Under the pieces are notes generated by a model. That model saw only the letters and a program-made list of their open reading frames with translations, was not told where the DNA came from and searched no databases. A DNA stretch of 64,000 bases from NCBI RefSeq assembly GCF_002080415.1, contig NZ_CP020474.1, positions 1,749,501 through 1,813,500 of the forward strand, written 5' to 3'. Source of the DNA: Roseovarius mucosus (lineage in GTDB: Bacteria > Pseudomonadota > Alphaproteobacteria > Rhodobacterales > Rhodobacteraceae). The position numbers were made by a program, and so were the translations under genes. This document shows, piece by piece, positions 8,220 through 17,531 of this stretch (position 1 is its first letter; each line of letters begins with the position of its first letter).

Positions 8220-9187
8220 CCCAAGTCAGCCTCAATCGCCGAGACAAGCTCGTCCATATCCGGGTCCATCCGCAATGACGCCGCCTTGCGCCGGTGCCAC
8301 TCGACCCCTTTGGCGTGCAAGTCAGCCAATTGAGGATCACGCTTGAAACGCTCCAGCCATTCAGACGTCTGTTCGCTGTAGCGCGCAATCGACGTATCGG
8401 TTTCATCGTTCAGATTGAACTTGTCCCAATACTCTTTGCCCAGAACGTGATGCGAATGATTGGCCCGCCCGCGTGCGCGCTTGACCAAGAAACTCTCCAT
8501 CGAGCGCAACGCATAGTGGTTAACCTGCGCATGCGTAAAAAGAGGCGGATTGTCGGTGCGAAGCCCGTTCACGACATAATCAATCCCGCCGGGCAGGACG
8601 CGCCGCGTGGTCGGAACATGCTCGTCACGCGACACCGGCGCATGCAGGCCCATCCGTTGAAACTTGTGCTGGTTGGTGTAGAGCGATTTGACAAACTTAC
8701 CGGTGTTGGGCCGCGCCTCGGCGTCCCATTCATATTCACCCTTGGTGAATTGTTCAGTGACGGGTTTATCCGCGAACTGCTCGACACCATCGGGACCAAA
8801 CACGCGCCACGGCACTGAAATCACATCCGCATCCGCGCCAGACCCCGCGACCAGCGCCCGAACCGAGCCGTCGCCAAGATGAATATTCAGGAATTCGTCT
8901 ACATCGCACACAAAAACCCAAGAGGCATTCAGCACAATATCATAGCGGCGGCTGGCCTGCCGCAGGGCACTCCGATGAATGCCCGCCTTGCGCACGACCG
9001 TGTCATGTTGCGTGACATGGCCCATCTCTTGCAATCGCCGCAGGATCTCGACTGTCGTATCGGTGCAATCATTGGTGCAGACAAGAATATGATCGAAACC
9101 GAGCGTTTTGTAATGCGCCACCCATTCGAGGATATAGGGCGCCTCGTTCTTCATCGTCGAGACGACGGTATAGGTTTCTGTGCTCAT
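8216..9187 (-). CDS. Glycosyltransferase, GT2/GT92-like
   Basis: A 323-residue single-domain transferase, related to the two genes on its left but on the opposite strand. It shows VVSTMKNEAPYILEWVAHYK at the very N-terminus, CTNDCTDTTVEILRRL, metal site D95-V-D97-E in FVCDVDEFLN, VPWRVFGPDG, GLHAPVSRD and the C-terminal VNHYALRSMESFLVKRARGR. It is most similar to the C-terminal domain of the 748-residue protein, consistent with local duplication. Its stop codon overlaps the convergent stop of that gene by a few bases. The 85-base gap to the next, divergent gene must hold both promoters. Substrate unknown. Confidence 0.88.
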   Translation of the reverse strand: MSTETYTVVSTMKNEAPYILEWVAHYKTLGFDHILVCTNDCTDTTVEILRRLQEMGHVTQHDTVVRKAGIHRSALRQASRRYDIVLNASWVFVCDVDEFLNIHLGDGSVRALVAGSGADADVISVPWRVFGPDGVEQFADKPVTEQFTKGEYEWDAEARPNTGKFVKSLYTNQHKFQRMGLHAPVSRDEHVPTTRRVLPGGIDYVVNGLRTDNPPLFTHAQVNHYALRSMESFLVKRARGRANHSHHVLGKEYWDKFNLNDETDTSIARYSEQTSEWLERFKRDPQLADLHAKGVEWHRRKAASLRMDPDMDELVSAIEADLG

Positions 9188-9272
9188 GTTCGCCTCTTTG
9201 CGCGCGCCGTCTGGCGGCTTTGTTTTACCTACATCTTAATGTGAGCATCCCCCTCAAGACAAGCCACATGGC

Positions 9273-11618
9273 ATGGCTGACACGGCCCCGCACTTTCGCC
9301 TACGCCCCCCATTCTGGCGATTCACAAACCCGGTCAGAGCGTCTAACCTGCTCGCAACTGCGATTTGCCAGCGCTATGGCGCGCAAAAAGGAGAGTTTCT
9401 GGTGGCACGGACACGCGAGGTTGGAACGCTCTGGATTGGCGGCGCACTCAGCTGGCTGGAACAGATTTGCCTCAAGTCCTTTGTGGACAAGGGCCAGAAA
9501 ATCACCCTATTCGCCTATGAACCCATCCCGAACATGCCCGCAGGCGTCATCTTTCGCGACGGGCGTGAGATTATCGACACCGATGATTTCATCAAATACG
9601 AGCAGAAAAACAGCTACGCCCTTTTTGCCGACTGGTTCCGCCTGCACATGATCCACAAATGCCCGGGCATGATCTGGGTGGATACCGATGTCTATTGCCA
9701 TCGCCCGATGGACTATGACAGCGACTATGTGCTGGGGTATGAGCTGCCGGGCGAGCATCGTGTCAACAACGCCGTATTGGGCCTGCCCGCCGACAGCGAA
9801 ATTCTGGCACAGATGCTGGAATTTACCTCGGATCGCTATGCCATCGCGCCCTTTCTGCCCCGCAAGCGGCAAGAGATGATGCGAAAACAGGCGCAAAAGG
9901 GCAAACCGGTGCATGTCTCGCAACAGCCTTGGGGCGTCTGGGGGCCGATGATGGTCACGCATTATGTGCATGCCTTGGGGCTAGAGGCGCATGTGCAATC
10001 GCTCAACGCCTTTTATCCGATCACCTTTCCAGAACGGTTCAAATTCCTGCGTCGGGCTGAATTGGCCGAGGGGCTGATCACCCCTGAGACCACCGCGCTC
10101 CACCTCTGGGCCTCGAACAAGCGGCAATTGGGTAATATCCACAATGGCCTTCCGCCCAAGGGATCCTATTTGGAAAAACTGGTCCAGGAAACCGGGATCA
10201 CGCCCGCCCTCGCCCCGATCAAAGGGCGCGGCAACAGTACATTCGAAGGTGCACTTATCGACGAGCTAGACCTAGAGTCTGTCAGCGTTGCGGCGGATCT
10301 CACCGGACAGGCCCGCGGTTTCATGTTGGCGTTGCATCATAAATTCGATTGCGACATCCAGCTCATCAACTGCAACCGCCGCGGCAAATTCAAAGACGGC
10401 GAAGAGGATTGGGTGGCGGGATATACCGCCTTTCTGGTCGAGAATGACGTCAGCCCCGACCGTATCCGGGTTATCCGGGCAGAGAACGAGCTGCGCTCCG
10501 TGGATGTGCTCTGCAACCTCTCGGGGTTTGGCGACCGTCACAACGTGCCGTTTCTCGGGAAATTTCTCGAACGCTGTCTGCATGCAGACAGCCGCGTGTT
10601 TATGGATGTGCGCAAGGGTTCTGGGGCCTTTCCCTTTCTCAAGGCCTTTGGCACCTATACGCCGCTCTCGACGCGCGAAGAAGATGGACATCCAATCACT
10701 CGCATCCGCCTCCAGCCCAAAGCGCCAGAGGTTGCACCCAGCGACGACAATTGGGACCAGATCGCGCAGCAACTTGCGGGCAAGGATGGCTGGTATCGCG
10801 CAGGCCCAGAGGGCCACAGCTTTCTCTTCATGCCACGCGATCCGGATACACTGGTTGTGACCTTCGACAATCTGGATATCGCCATGACCAAGCGCGAAGA
10901 TCGGCGGCCTTGGGGGTATAGTTTCATTCAAGATCAGGGGTGGTCGATGCTGGGCGTTCTGGCTGGTGGCTGGACATGGTACCGCGAACCATGGGTCTGC
11001 GCGCAATTCGACGCCCTCCAACAAGAGGGGTTCTTCAAACAGTTTCGCCGCGTGGTGTTCTATGGCGCCTCGATGGGGGGCTATGCCGCCTGCGCCTTTG
11101 CGCCGGCGGCACCCGGCTGCGACGTGGTTGCCATCTCGCCGCAGAGCACGGTCGACAGGTCCATCGTGCCTTGGGAAACGCGATACAAAACCGTTTGGGA
11201 TCGAGATTTTTCAGGAAAATACGGAGATGCGGCAGAGGTAAGTCACGCGGCCCATCGCGTGTCGATCCTCTATGATCCCTACGAGCCGCTCGATGCCCAA
11301 CATGCCGCCCGGTTCCAACATCCGAATGTGCAGCATTTGCGCGCGCCCCTTCTTGGGCATCGCTTGGGCAGTGCGCTCAATCAGATGGGCATTCTTAGCC
11401 CGATCATTCTCGGGGCCCTGAACGGAACCCTCACGGCTGAGGACTATTACCGCCTGCTGCGCGCCCGGCGCGACTTGCCGCGCTATCAACGCGAGTTGTT
11501 CACCCGCGCCGTTGCCAAAGGGCACACCAAACTCGCCGAAAGGCTGGGGGCGCGCATTCTGGCACAGAACCCGAACCGTGCTGTTCGCATCGGACTTGAG
11601 GCGCTCAAGGCGGGATGA
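9273..11618 (+). CDS. Putative three-domain fusion: DxD glycosyltransferase, methyltransferase-like module, alpha/beta-hydrolase
   Basis: A 781-residue protein. Residues about 45-310 resemble GT32/alpha-1,4-type transferases that act on sugar chains: LWIGGALSWLEQICLKSF, FADWFRLHMI, and the metal site D137-T-D139 in MIWVDTDVYCHRP, then LGYELPG and NNAVLGLP. Residues about 330-480 (VDVLCNLSGFGDRHNVPFLG, then SRVFMDVRKGSGAF) resemble the second half of class I sugar O-methyltransferases, but I see no clear SAM-binding glycine motif. Residues about 510-740 look like an alpha/beta-hydrolase with nucleophile Ser600 in YGASMGGYAA, a possible Asp in ILYDPYEPLD and His in PLLGHRLG. The last domain could esterify or de-esterify a glycan. 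Domain 1 is fairly secure, domain 3 likely, domain 2 tentative. Confidence 0.8.
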   Translation: MADTAPHFRLRPPFWRFTNPVRASNLLATAICQRYGAQKGEFLVARTREVGTLWIGGALSWLEQICLKSFVDKGQKITLFAYEPIPNMPAGVIFRDGREIIDTDDFIKYEQKNSYALFADWFRLHMIHKCPGMIWVDTDVYCHRPMDYDSDYVLGYELPGEHRVNNAVLGLPADSEILAQMLEFTSDRYAIAPFLPRKRQEMMRKQAQKGKPVHVSQQPWGVWGPMMVTHYVHALGLEAHVQSLNAFYPITFPERFKFLRRAELAEGLITPETTALHLWASNKRQLGNIHNGLPPKGSYLEKLVQETGITPALAPIKGRGNSTFEGALIDELDLESVSVAADLTGQARGFMLALHHKFDCDIQLINCNRRGKFKDGEEDWVAGYTAFLVENDVSPDRIRVIRAENELRSVDVLCNLSGFGDRHNVPFLGKFLERCLHADSRVFMDVRKGSGAFPFLKAFGTYTPLSTREEDGHPITRIRLQPKAPEVAPSDDNWDQIAQQLAGKDGWYRAGPEGHSFLFMPRDPDTLVVTFDNLDIAMTKREDRRPWGYSFIQDQGWSMLGVLAGGWTWYREPWVCAQFDALQQEGFFKQFRRVVFYGASMGGYAACAFAPAAPGCDVVAISPQSTVDRSIVPWETRYKTVWDRDFSGKYGDAAEVSHAAHRVSILYDPYEPLDAQHAARFQHPNVQHLRAPLLGHRLGSALNQMGILSPIILGALNGTLTAEDYYRLLRARRDLPRYQRELFTRAVAKGHTKLAERLGARILAQNPNRAVRIGLEALKAG

Positions 11619-11620
11619 TC

Positions 11621-12739
11621 CTATCGCACGACGAACTCGGCATGCAGCGCGCCTGCCGCCTTGATGCTTTTGAGAATGTCGATCATGTCACGCGGGGCCA
11701 CACCCAACGCATTCAACCCGGCAATCACCTCCGAGAGTGAGGTGCCCGGTAAAACCTCGGCCAATCCAATCCCGGGCTCTTCTTCGATCCCGGCCTGTGT
11801 GCGCGGCACCACAACGGTTTCGCCTTGGGCAAAGGGATTGGGTTGCACCACAAGCGGCGTTTCCTGAATGCGTAGGGTCAGGTTACCCTGTGAAACGGCG
11901 ACCCGCGATATACGGACATCCTGCCCCATCACGATGGTGCCTGACCGTTGATCGACCACAACCCGGGCCTTGCGCTCGGGCTCGACCAGAATATTCTCGA
12001 TCTGGCCAAGGGCATGCGCGGGCGAGGCCGCACGCATCCGCGAGAGCGTCAATTGCACGGTGCCAGCGTCCAGCATGATGGCGGCATCCCGGCCCACACG
12101 GCCATTGATCGCCGTCTCTATCCGGCCGGCAGTGGTGAAATCCGGCTCTCGCAGGGCCAGCCGGATTGTATCAAGGCCTGCAAAGTCAAAGTCGATCTCG
12201 CGCTCGACCCGCGCACCAGAGGGAATGACACCCGCCGTCGGGACCCCTTGCACGACCCCGCCCGCATCCCCTTGCGCCGCCACGCCCCCAGCGATGATCG
12301 TACCCTGAGCCACGGCATAAATCTGACCATCCGCCGCATTGAGCGGGGTCATTACAAGGGTGCCGCCCAACAGGCTCTTGGCATCGCCGATGGCGGATAT
12401 CGTGACGTCGATCTGGCTGCCCGCGCGGGCAAAGGGCGGCAACTCGGCCGTGACAAATACGGCGGCAACATTCTTGGGGCGAAATTGCTCGCCCGAGACG
12501 TTGATTCCGAGGCGTTCGAGGATATTCGACATGATCTCTTCGGTGAAGGGCGCATTGCGCAACCCGTCACCCGTGCCATTCAGCCCCACAACAAGGCCAT
12601 AGCCCACAAGGTCATTGCCGCGCACCCCGTCAAACTCGACCAGATCCTTGATCCGGATCGGACTGGCCGCAGCCGTAACGCCCGCAAGCGCAAGCGCCAG
12701 TGCCATGATCCCCCGGACAAGTCCCAACCAGAGGGTCAT
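11621..12739 (-). CDS. flgI: Flagellar P-ring protein FlgI
   Basis: FlgI builds the periplasmic P ring around the flagellar rod. The 372-residue product has a signal peptide cut near residue 25 (ALAGVTAAA) and the highly conserved opening IRIKDLVEFDGVRGNDLVGYG, VVGLNGTGDGL, followed by VAAVFVTAELPPFAR and the C-terminal TSLSEVIAGLNALGVAPRD. Length is standard. Its ATG overlaps the flgL stop (ATGA), and it is the last gene of the leftward motB-flgE-flgK-flgL-flgI run; the usual flgH and flgA are not next to it. Confidence 0.97.
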   Translation of the reverse strand: MTLWLGLVRGIMALALALAGVTAAASPIRIKDLVEFDGVRGNDLVGYGLVVGLNGTGDGLRNAPFTEEIMSNILERLGINVSGEQFRPKNVAAVFVTAELPPFARAGSQIDVTISAIGDAKSLLGGTLVMTPLNAADGQIYAVAQGTIIAGGVAAQGDAGGVVQGVPTAGVIPSGARVEREIDFDFAGLDTIRLALREPDFTTAGRIETAINGRVGRDAAIMLDAGTVQLTLSRMRAASPAHALGQIENILVEPERKARVVVDQRSGTIVMGQDVRISRVAVSQGNLTLRIQETPLVVQPNPFAQGETVVVPRTQAGIEEEPGIGLAEVLPGTSLSEVIAGLNALGVAPRDMIDILKSIKAAGALHAEFVVR

Positions 12740-13752
12740 GACAGGAAATTCAAGAGGCTGAGGCGCGAAGCCCGCGCCGTTACGGTATAAAGGGATTCCA
12801 GTTGGAATTGCACCTGCTCCAACTCGACCGCCGTCTCGAACGCATCGACAGAGACCAGTTCGCCGCGCGCGATCTCGAAACTGGTGATTTCAGCGGCGAT
12901 ACGCACGGCAGATTGCGCGATCCGGTTCTCGGCCTGCCCGAGACTTGCGCGCATTTCGGTCAGCACATCCTGATGTGCCAAGAGTGCAACACCGGCCCCA
13001 GAGGCAAGGCTGATCCGATCACCTAAAGCCAGAGCCAGACCCGCATCATCGCTTACGGCGATCAAGGCGACCTGCTTGAGCGCCGCGCGCAACCCCGCAT
13101 GATCCGCCCGGATATCAAGGGCCACAGACTCGCCCGAGCCAAGCCTATAGGGGGCAACCTCGCTATCCCCGCCCTGATAGATCGAGGCCAGAAACCCGCC
13201 GGTCGGACTATCAAAGAAGACATCCAATCGGCTTTTTACCTCTGCGGCAGTCGTCGCCCCAATAAGCGCATCGCGGACCTCGGAGAGGACGGTTTCAGCT
13301 GCGGCCAGCGGGCTTGTGTCTGTCTGCGCGCCAGAAAAGAGGGCGCGCCCTGCCACCTCGGTGTTGAGAGACCCGATCAAGGAGCCAAGGGCCTGAGTTG
13401 CGGTTGCGGCAAGGTCCGACACTTGGCGTGTCGTACCCGCTGTGCCCAGGATGATGCCCTGTGTCGCAAGATCTGTGGTGACGCCCTGCACGCGGGCCAA
13501 AGCGGCTTGCATGACCTCGGTATCGGTCGCAGCCTCACGGGCAGCCGTGCGATGCCCCGCCAAGAGCACCAGTTCGTGCTCGATGTCGGCCAGTGGCAGG
13601 AGGTTTCCCGACAGGTGCCGCCCAAGGTCTGCGGCCCGGCCACTGCTCAATTCTAGCCCAAGACGGTCCAATTGCTGGCGCAGGTCCACGCCCTGCCGGC
13701 GCAGCGCAAAGGACTGCGCAAGATCACCAATGCTCTGAAAATTCATGGTCAT
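12736..13752 (-). CDS. flgL: Flagellar hook-filament junction protein FlgL
   Basis: FlgL (HAP3) caps the hook and joins it to the filament, together with FlgK. The 338-residue product has the flagellin-like N-terminal helix (FQSIGDLAQSFALRRQGVDL... LGLELSSGRAADLG) and a C-terminal helix ending LESLYTVTARASRLSLLNFL, the usual arrangement of flagellin-family export and assembly ends. Two start codons compete, ATG 13752 and ATG 13746; the first overlaps the flgK stop (ATGA) and is preferred. It is downstream of flgK in the same coupled unit. Confidence 0.93.
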   Translation of the reverse strand: MTMNFQSIGDLAQSFALRRQGVDLRQQLDRLGLELSSGRAADLGRHLSGNLLPLADIEHELVLLAGHRTAAREAATDTEVMQAALARVQGVTTDLATQGIILGTAGTTRQVSDLAATATQALGSLIGSLNTEVAGRALFSGAQTDTSPLAAAETVLSEVRDALIGATTAAEVKSRLDVFFDSPTGGFLASIYQGGDSEVAPYRLGSGESVALDIRADHAGLRAALKQVALIAVSDDAGLALALGDRISLASGAGVALLAHQDVLTEMRASLGQAENRIAQSAVRIAAEITSFEIARGELVSVDAFETAVELEQVQFQLESLYTVTARASRLSLLNFLS

Positions 13753-15197
13753 ATCCTCAACAGGGTATCAAGCAGGTCATCAATCGTCTGGATCATACGG
13801 GCATTAGCCCCGAACGCCTGCTCGACCAGCAAAAGGCGCTGCAGCTCTGCATCGCTGTCTACGCCCGTGGCCAGTTCCTGCGCTCGAAACTCGGCGGCCT
13901 GACCTGTGGCAAAGCTCAGGCGCGCTTCGGTTGTGACCCGCTCTTGGGAGAGGCTTGAGATCAGGGTGGCGGCATGATTGGCAGCCGAACGCGCCCCGCC
14001 CCCCAAGAGGCCAGAAGGTAAGACGCTGGTCTGCGTCAAGGCGTGGCTCAACGCCCCAAGCAGCGCCCCCGCCCCCGGCGGCCCGCCACCCGTTGCCCCA
14101 AGCCCATCCCGAAGGCGAAAGAGTGCGCCCCCCTGTGAGGGATCGACAAGGCGGGTAACCGCGATCCGTCCGGCAAGGCCAAGCGCGTTTCCAGCCTCGA
14201 AAATAGCGCCTGCATCGGTTAGAAGGCCCGGTGCACCGGGTGCGCGGGTTGCGTCGAGACCCGGGGCTTGAAACCGCTCAACCAGATCGCGCGCCAGCGC
14301 ATCGAGCTTGGAATTGGCCTCAACTGCTGCGCGATCCCGGATGTCGAGTAAGGCGCCAAGGCGACCGCCTTGCAAAGGCCCCCGGTCGGCACCGATGGGC
14401 ACGTCAGCCCCATCGATGGCGATGCCCGAGAGTTGCCCTTCTTGGTGTGTCATCTGCGGCGTCACCAGGGGTGTGGCAGCAAAGGTCAGCTTGACAGCTC
14501 GACCATCCAGCAGCATCCCGCCGGCAGTGGTGACAAGCGCAACAGAGGCATCCCCACGCGGCACCTGGCGCAACGGGACGATCAGCGACAGCGTGTCAAT
14601 GGTGCGTTGGCGCTGGTCCTCAAGTGCTGTGATGTCAGTCCCACGCGACTGCCCCGTGGTGATCTGAACATTGAGCGCGGCCACCTCTTGAAGACCTGCA
14701 TTCAGTTCCTGCACTGTTGTTGCGATGTCGCGATCTGCCGCCGTGCGCAGCCGCGCGATGTCTGCCGCCGCATCGTTGATCCCCGCAGTCAGGTCCTGTG
14801 CCGCGCTCAGGACCGCGTCAAGCCGGTTTGTATCCTCGGGTCGGGTGGCCGCCGTCTCGAGCGCCACTTCAAGCGTGGCCAAACGCCCTGTGAGGGAGTT
14901 TGGAGCGTCGGGCGTGCCAACCGAACTTTCCACCGCGCGGGCGAACGCGGCCTGCACCTCAGAGGCCGCGCGCGCGCTATCAGCCAAGCGTCTGTCTGAC
15001 AAAAGACCCAGATCGACCTGACGCACGATACCCGTGACCTGCACGCCCCGACCGTCCCGCGTCGCCGCGAGCGTGACCTCGCGCGGCGCGAACCCCTCGG
15101 TCAGTGCATTGGCGAGGTTGCCCGAAATAACATCCACTGCGCGCGTATTGGCGGCAAGCCCACTCAGGGCGCTGGACAGGGCGGAACCAAGGCTCAT
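13749..15197 (-). CDS. flgK: Flagellar hook-associated protein FlgK
   Basis: FlgK (HAP1) is the first hook-filament junction protein. The 482-residue product begins with the rod/hook family N-terminus (SALSSALSGLAANTRAVDVI, GNLANALTEGFAPRE) and ends with the matching C-terminal helix (LLVEQAFGANARMIQTIDDL, then LDTLLRI), with a variable middle. It lies 33 bases after flgE and overlaps flgL by ATGA. Ala/Gly-rich composition is normal for the family. Confidence 0.95.
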   Translation of the reverse strand: MSLGSALSSALSGLAANTRAVDVISGNLANALTEGFAPREVTLAATRDGRGVQVTGIVRQVDLGLLSDRRLADSARAASEVQAAFARAVESSVGTPDAPNSLTGRLATLEVALETAATRPEDTNRLDAVLSAAQDLTAGINDAAADIARLRTAADRDIATTVQELNAGLQEVAALNVQITTGQSRGTDITALEDQRQRTIDTLSLIVPLRQVPRGDASVALVTTAGGMLLDGRAVKLTFAATPLVTPQMTHQEGQLSGIAIDGADVPIGADRGPLQGGRLGALLDIRDRAAVEANSKLDALARDLVERFQAPGLDATRAPGAPGLLTDAGAIFEAGNALGLAGRIAVTRLVDPSQGGALFRLRDGLGATGGGPPGAGALLGALSHALTQTSVLPSGLLGGGARSAANHAATLISSLSQERVTTEARLSFATGQAAEFRAQELATGVDSDAELQRLLLVEQAFGANARMIQTIDDLLDTLLRI

Positions 15198-15230
15198 GAC
15201 TTTTCCTTTCCTTCTGCCTCAAAGAAGCGA

Positions 15231-16532
15231 TCAGCGGATGATATTGGTTGTTTCCTGCAACATCTCGTCGACGGTCTGGATGACCTTGGCATTCGAAGAA
15301 TAGGCGCGCTGAGTCTGGATCATATCCGTCAATTCGCCCGCAACATCGGTGGCGGATTCCTGACGGGCAAAGGCCACAATATCGCCCGTCGGCCCAGCCC
15401 CCGCATCCCACAGGAAAAACGAGCCGCTATCGGTCGAGGGCAAGTAGGTCTGTTGATCCATCGAGACCATGCCATTCGGATTTGGCAGGTCCACGAGCGG
15501 CACCTGATACACAATCCGGCTGACCCCGGTATCAAAAGTGGCGCGTACAAATCCGTTCGCGTCCACATTGGCCGAGGTCATGTTGCCTACTGGAGAGCCA
15601 TCCTTGGCGATAGAATGCGGCGCAAAGCTATCCGAGAGCTGGCTCATGCCAGCAGAGGTGCCCGGACGCCCGATATTGATCTCGATCGGGCCCCCCGCGA
15701 CATCAACAATGATGGCGCCGCTGGTCGGATCATAGGTGCCACCTGTCACACTCTGAACATTCAACAACGTGCCGCCCGTCTCGCGCGCATCATCAAAGGT
15801 TAAAACATATTCGCCGATCAGCGCATTGCCTTGCGCAGAGTCGGTGAGGGTGACGGTCCATTCATTCGAGAGGCCCGTGGCTGGAATGGTGGGCGTGAAC
15901 TGAATCGAGATTGTCTCGGACGTACCGAGATTGTCGAAATACTCGATCGAGAGCTGCCGGGGATCGCCCAAGCTGTCAAAGCGCGTATCTGTGGCTGGCA
16001 GGTTCACACCCAGATTGATGGCAGTGGTCGGCTCACCGGTCAGCTGGTTGACGTTGATCTGAACAGGTTCCAGCCCGGTGCTGGTATCGCGGGAAAATTC
16101 GGGGATCGTGCCATCAGGATTGGCAGGCCACCCAAGCAGAACAAGACCCGATTCCGTTACAAGCCGCCCCTGAGGGTCGGCGCGAAAAGATCCGGTCGTG
16201 GTCAACAGCATCCGAGGGTCGCCATTGCCAACTACCAGATCGGTGACACGCGCCACCGGCAGGAACCCACGGTCGCGCACCGCGAGATCGGTCGGGTTCG
16301 AAGAGCTGACAATCGCACCGCCCTGATCAATCAGGCGCTGCGTGCCCGCACGCACCCCACCCGCAGCATAGCTGCCGCCGCGACCCGCGATCACAACGGA
16401 TTCGAAATCCGCCTCGACCCGACGATAGCCAAAGGTCGACGAATTCGCGATGTTATCCGATATGGTGGCAAGCCGCGTGGCATTCGCGTTCAGCCCCGCA
16501 ACGCTGGCATTGAGTGAGGAGGAAATTGTCAT
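15231..16532 (-). CDS. flgE: Flagellar hook protein FlgE
   Basis: FlgE polymerises into the hook. The product (433 residues) starts MTISSSLNASVAGLNANATR and carries the rod/hook signature around DNIANSSTFGYRRVEADFES; it ends LTDMIQTQRAYSSNAKVIQ and ETTNIIR, the conserved C-terminal helix. I place the start at 16532 because the family N-terminus begins there and AAGGGCG lies just upstream; an in-frame start at 16577 would add 15 residues not expected for FlgE. A CtrA-like site lies about 58 bases upstream, in the gap to motB. Confidence 0.95.
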   Translation of the reverse strand: MTISSSLNASVAGLNANATRLATISDNIANSSTFGYRRVEADFESVVIAGRGGSYAAGGVRAGTQRLIDQGGAIVSSSNPTDLAVRDRGFLPVARVTDLVVGNGDPRMLLTTTGSFRADPQGRLVTESGLVLLGWPANPDGTIPEFSRDTSTGLEPVQINVNQLTGEPTTAINLGVNLPATDTRFDSLGDPRQLSIEYFDNLGTSETISIQFTPTIPATGLSNEWTVTLTDSAQGNALIGEYVLTFDDARETGGTLLNVQSVTGGTYDPTSGAIIVDVAGGPIEINIGRPGTSAGMSQLSDSFAPHSIAKDGSPVGNMTSANVDANGFVRATFDTGVSRIVYQVPLVDLPNPNGMVSMDQQTYLPSTDSGSFFLWDAGAGPTGDIVAFARQESATDVAGELTDMIQTQRAYSSNAKVIQTVDEMLQETTNIIR

Positions 16533-16589
16533 GGATACGCCCTTCTGCTGCGTCGACCAACCTTGGGACACAGGCATACGCGCGTAACT

Positions 16590-16604
16590 TTAACAGTCCG
16601 CTAA
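16590..16604. promoter_or_regulatory. CtrA-like binding site upstream of flgE
   Basis: TTAA-CAGTCCG-CTAA fits TTAA-N7-TTAA with one mismatch and lies in the 87-base gap between motB and flgE, 57 bases before the flgE ATG. Read on the flgE strand it has the same CTAA/TTAA half-sites as the fliL-fliF site in reversed order. It suggests that flgE-flgK-flgL-flgI has its own promoter rather than depending on motB read-through. Confidence 0.4.
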
Positions 16605-16619
16605 TAGATAAAATTATCC

Positions 16620-17483
16620 CTAGTTCTGGCCGCTCTCGGATCGCAGCAGGATCAACTCGAGCCTGTTGTTGCGCAGGTCCATCGGATCGCTCACAGCCGG
16701 AGAACGATCCGCATGGCCCGCGATTCGACGTATCCGTTTGGCCGCAAGCCCTGCATCCTCAAGCCTTTGGCGAAACTGATCAACACGGGCCGTTGACAGG
16801 TCCCAGACCGGGTTTCGTACCAGAGTAATGGGTCGCGCGCGCGTGTGACCCGCAAGGGCTGCATCGTTGATCACCAGATTGGCAGCAGAGGCCAAGAGCA
16901 TCGAGAGGTCTTGGAGCAGGCGCGTCGGGCTTGTTTGGTCCGGTTCAAAGAGCAAGGCACCGGGCAGCTCGAAAATCTCGATTACCAAACCCTCATCGGT
17001 GACACGGGTCACGATATGTCGCAGAAGGTCGTCCGACACCATGCTCTCGCCGCTCCGCCCTGTCAGCATCGCCTCGATGGTGGAAAACGCCTGTGCGTCA
17101 GCCTCTTGATCAGCCGAGAGATTGCCGCCTTCAACCAGCCCCATCTCGCCCCGCACCTGTTGGCTGGAGGTCGCCAGAGGTTGAGAGGCTCCAGAGCCAC
17201 TCTGCAACAGAGTCTCCTGGGAAAAGACGCTCTCGCCCCCAAAGGCACCGTCGCCACCGCCAGAGGTTCGACTGATCGGGACCGTCGGGCTAAAATAGTC
17301 CGAGATCCCTTTGCGTTGTTGTTCGGTCGTCGCGTTCAGCAGCCACATCAGCAGGAAAAAGGCCATCATAGCCGTGACAAAGTCAGCATAGGCAACCTTC
17401 CAGGCGCCCCCATGATGCCCGCCACCGCCCACAACCTTTTTCCGTTTGATGATGACTGGCTTCGCATTGCTCTGCGCGCCCAT
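16620..17483 (-). CDS. motB: Flagellar motor stator protein MotB
   Basis: MotB anchors the stator to peptidoglycan and carries the ion-binding aspartate. The 287-residue product has the diagnostic GGGGHHGGAWKVAYADFVTA, with Asp34 as the motor aspartate, a single membrane helix (MMAFFLLMWLL), the plug-like NATTEQQRKGISDYFSP, a variable linker and a C-terminal OmpA-like domain (NPVWDLSTARVDQF, RIAGHADRSP, RNNRLELILLR). The ATG at 17483 is preceded by AAGGTGG; a GTG seven codons upstream (17504) is in frame but has no good site. motA is not in this window. Confidence 0.93.
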   Translation of the reverse strand: MGAQSNAKPVIIKRKKVVGGGGHHGGAWKVAYADFVTAMMAFFLLMWLLNATTEQQRKGISDYFSPTVPISRTSGGGDGAFGGESVFSQETLLQSGSGASQPLATSSQQVRGEMGLVEGGNLSADQEADAQAFSTIEAMLTGRSGESMVSDDLLRHIVTRVTDEGLVIEIFELPGALLFEPDQTSPTRLLQDLSMLLASAANLVINDAALAGHTRARPITLVRNPVWDLSTARVDQFRQRLEDAGLAAKRIRRIAGHADRSPAVSDPMDLRNNRLELILLRSESGQN

Positions 17484-17531
17484 TCTCACCACCTTTGTAC
17501 TCACCCACGTTAAGGATTAGCACAACAGAGC

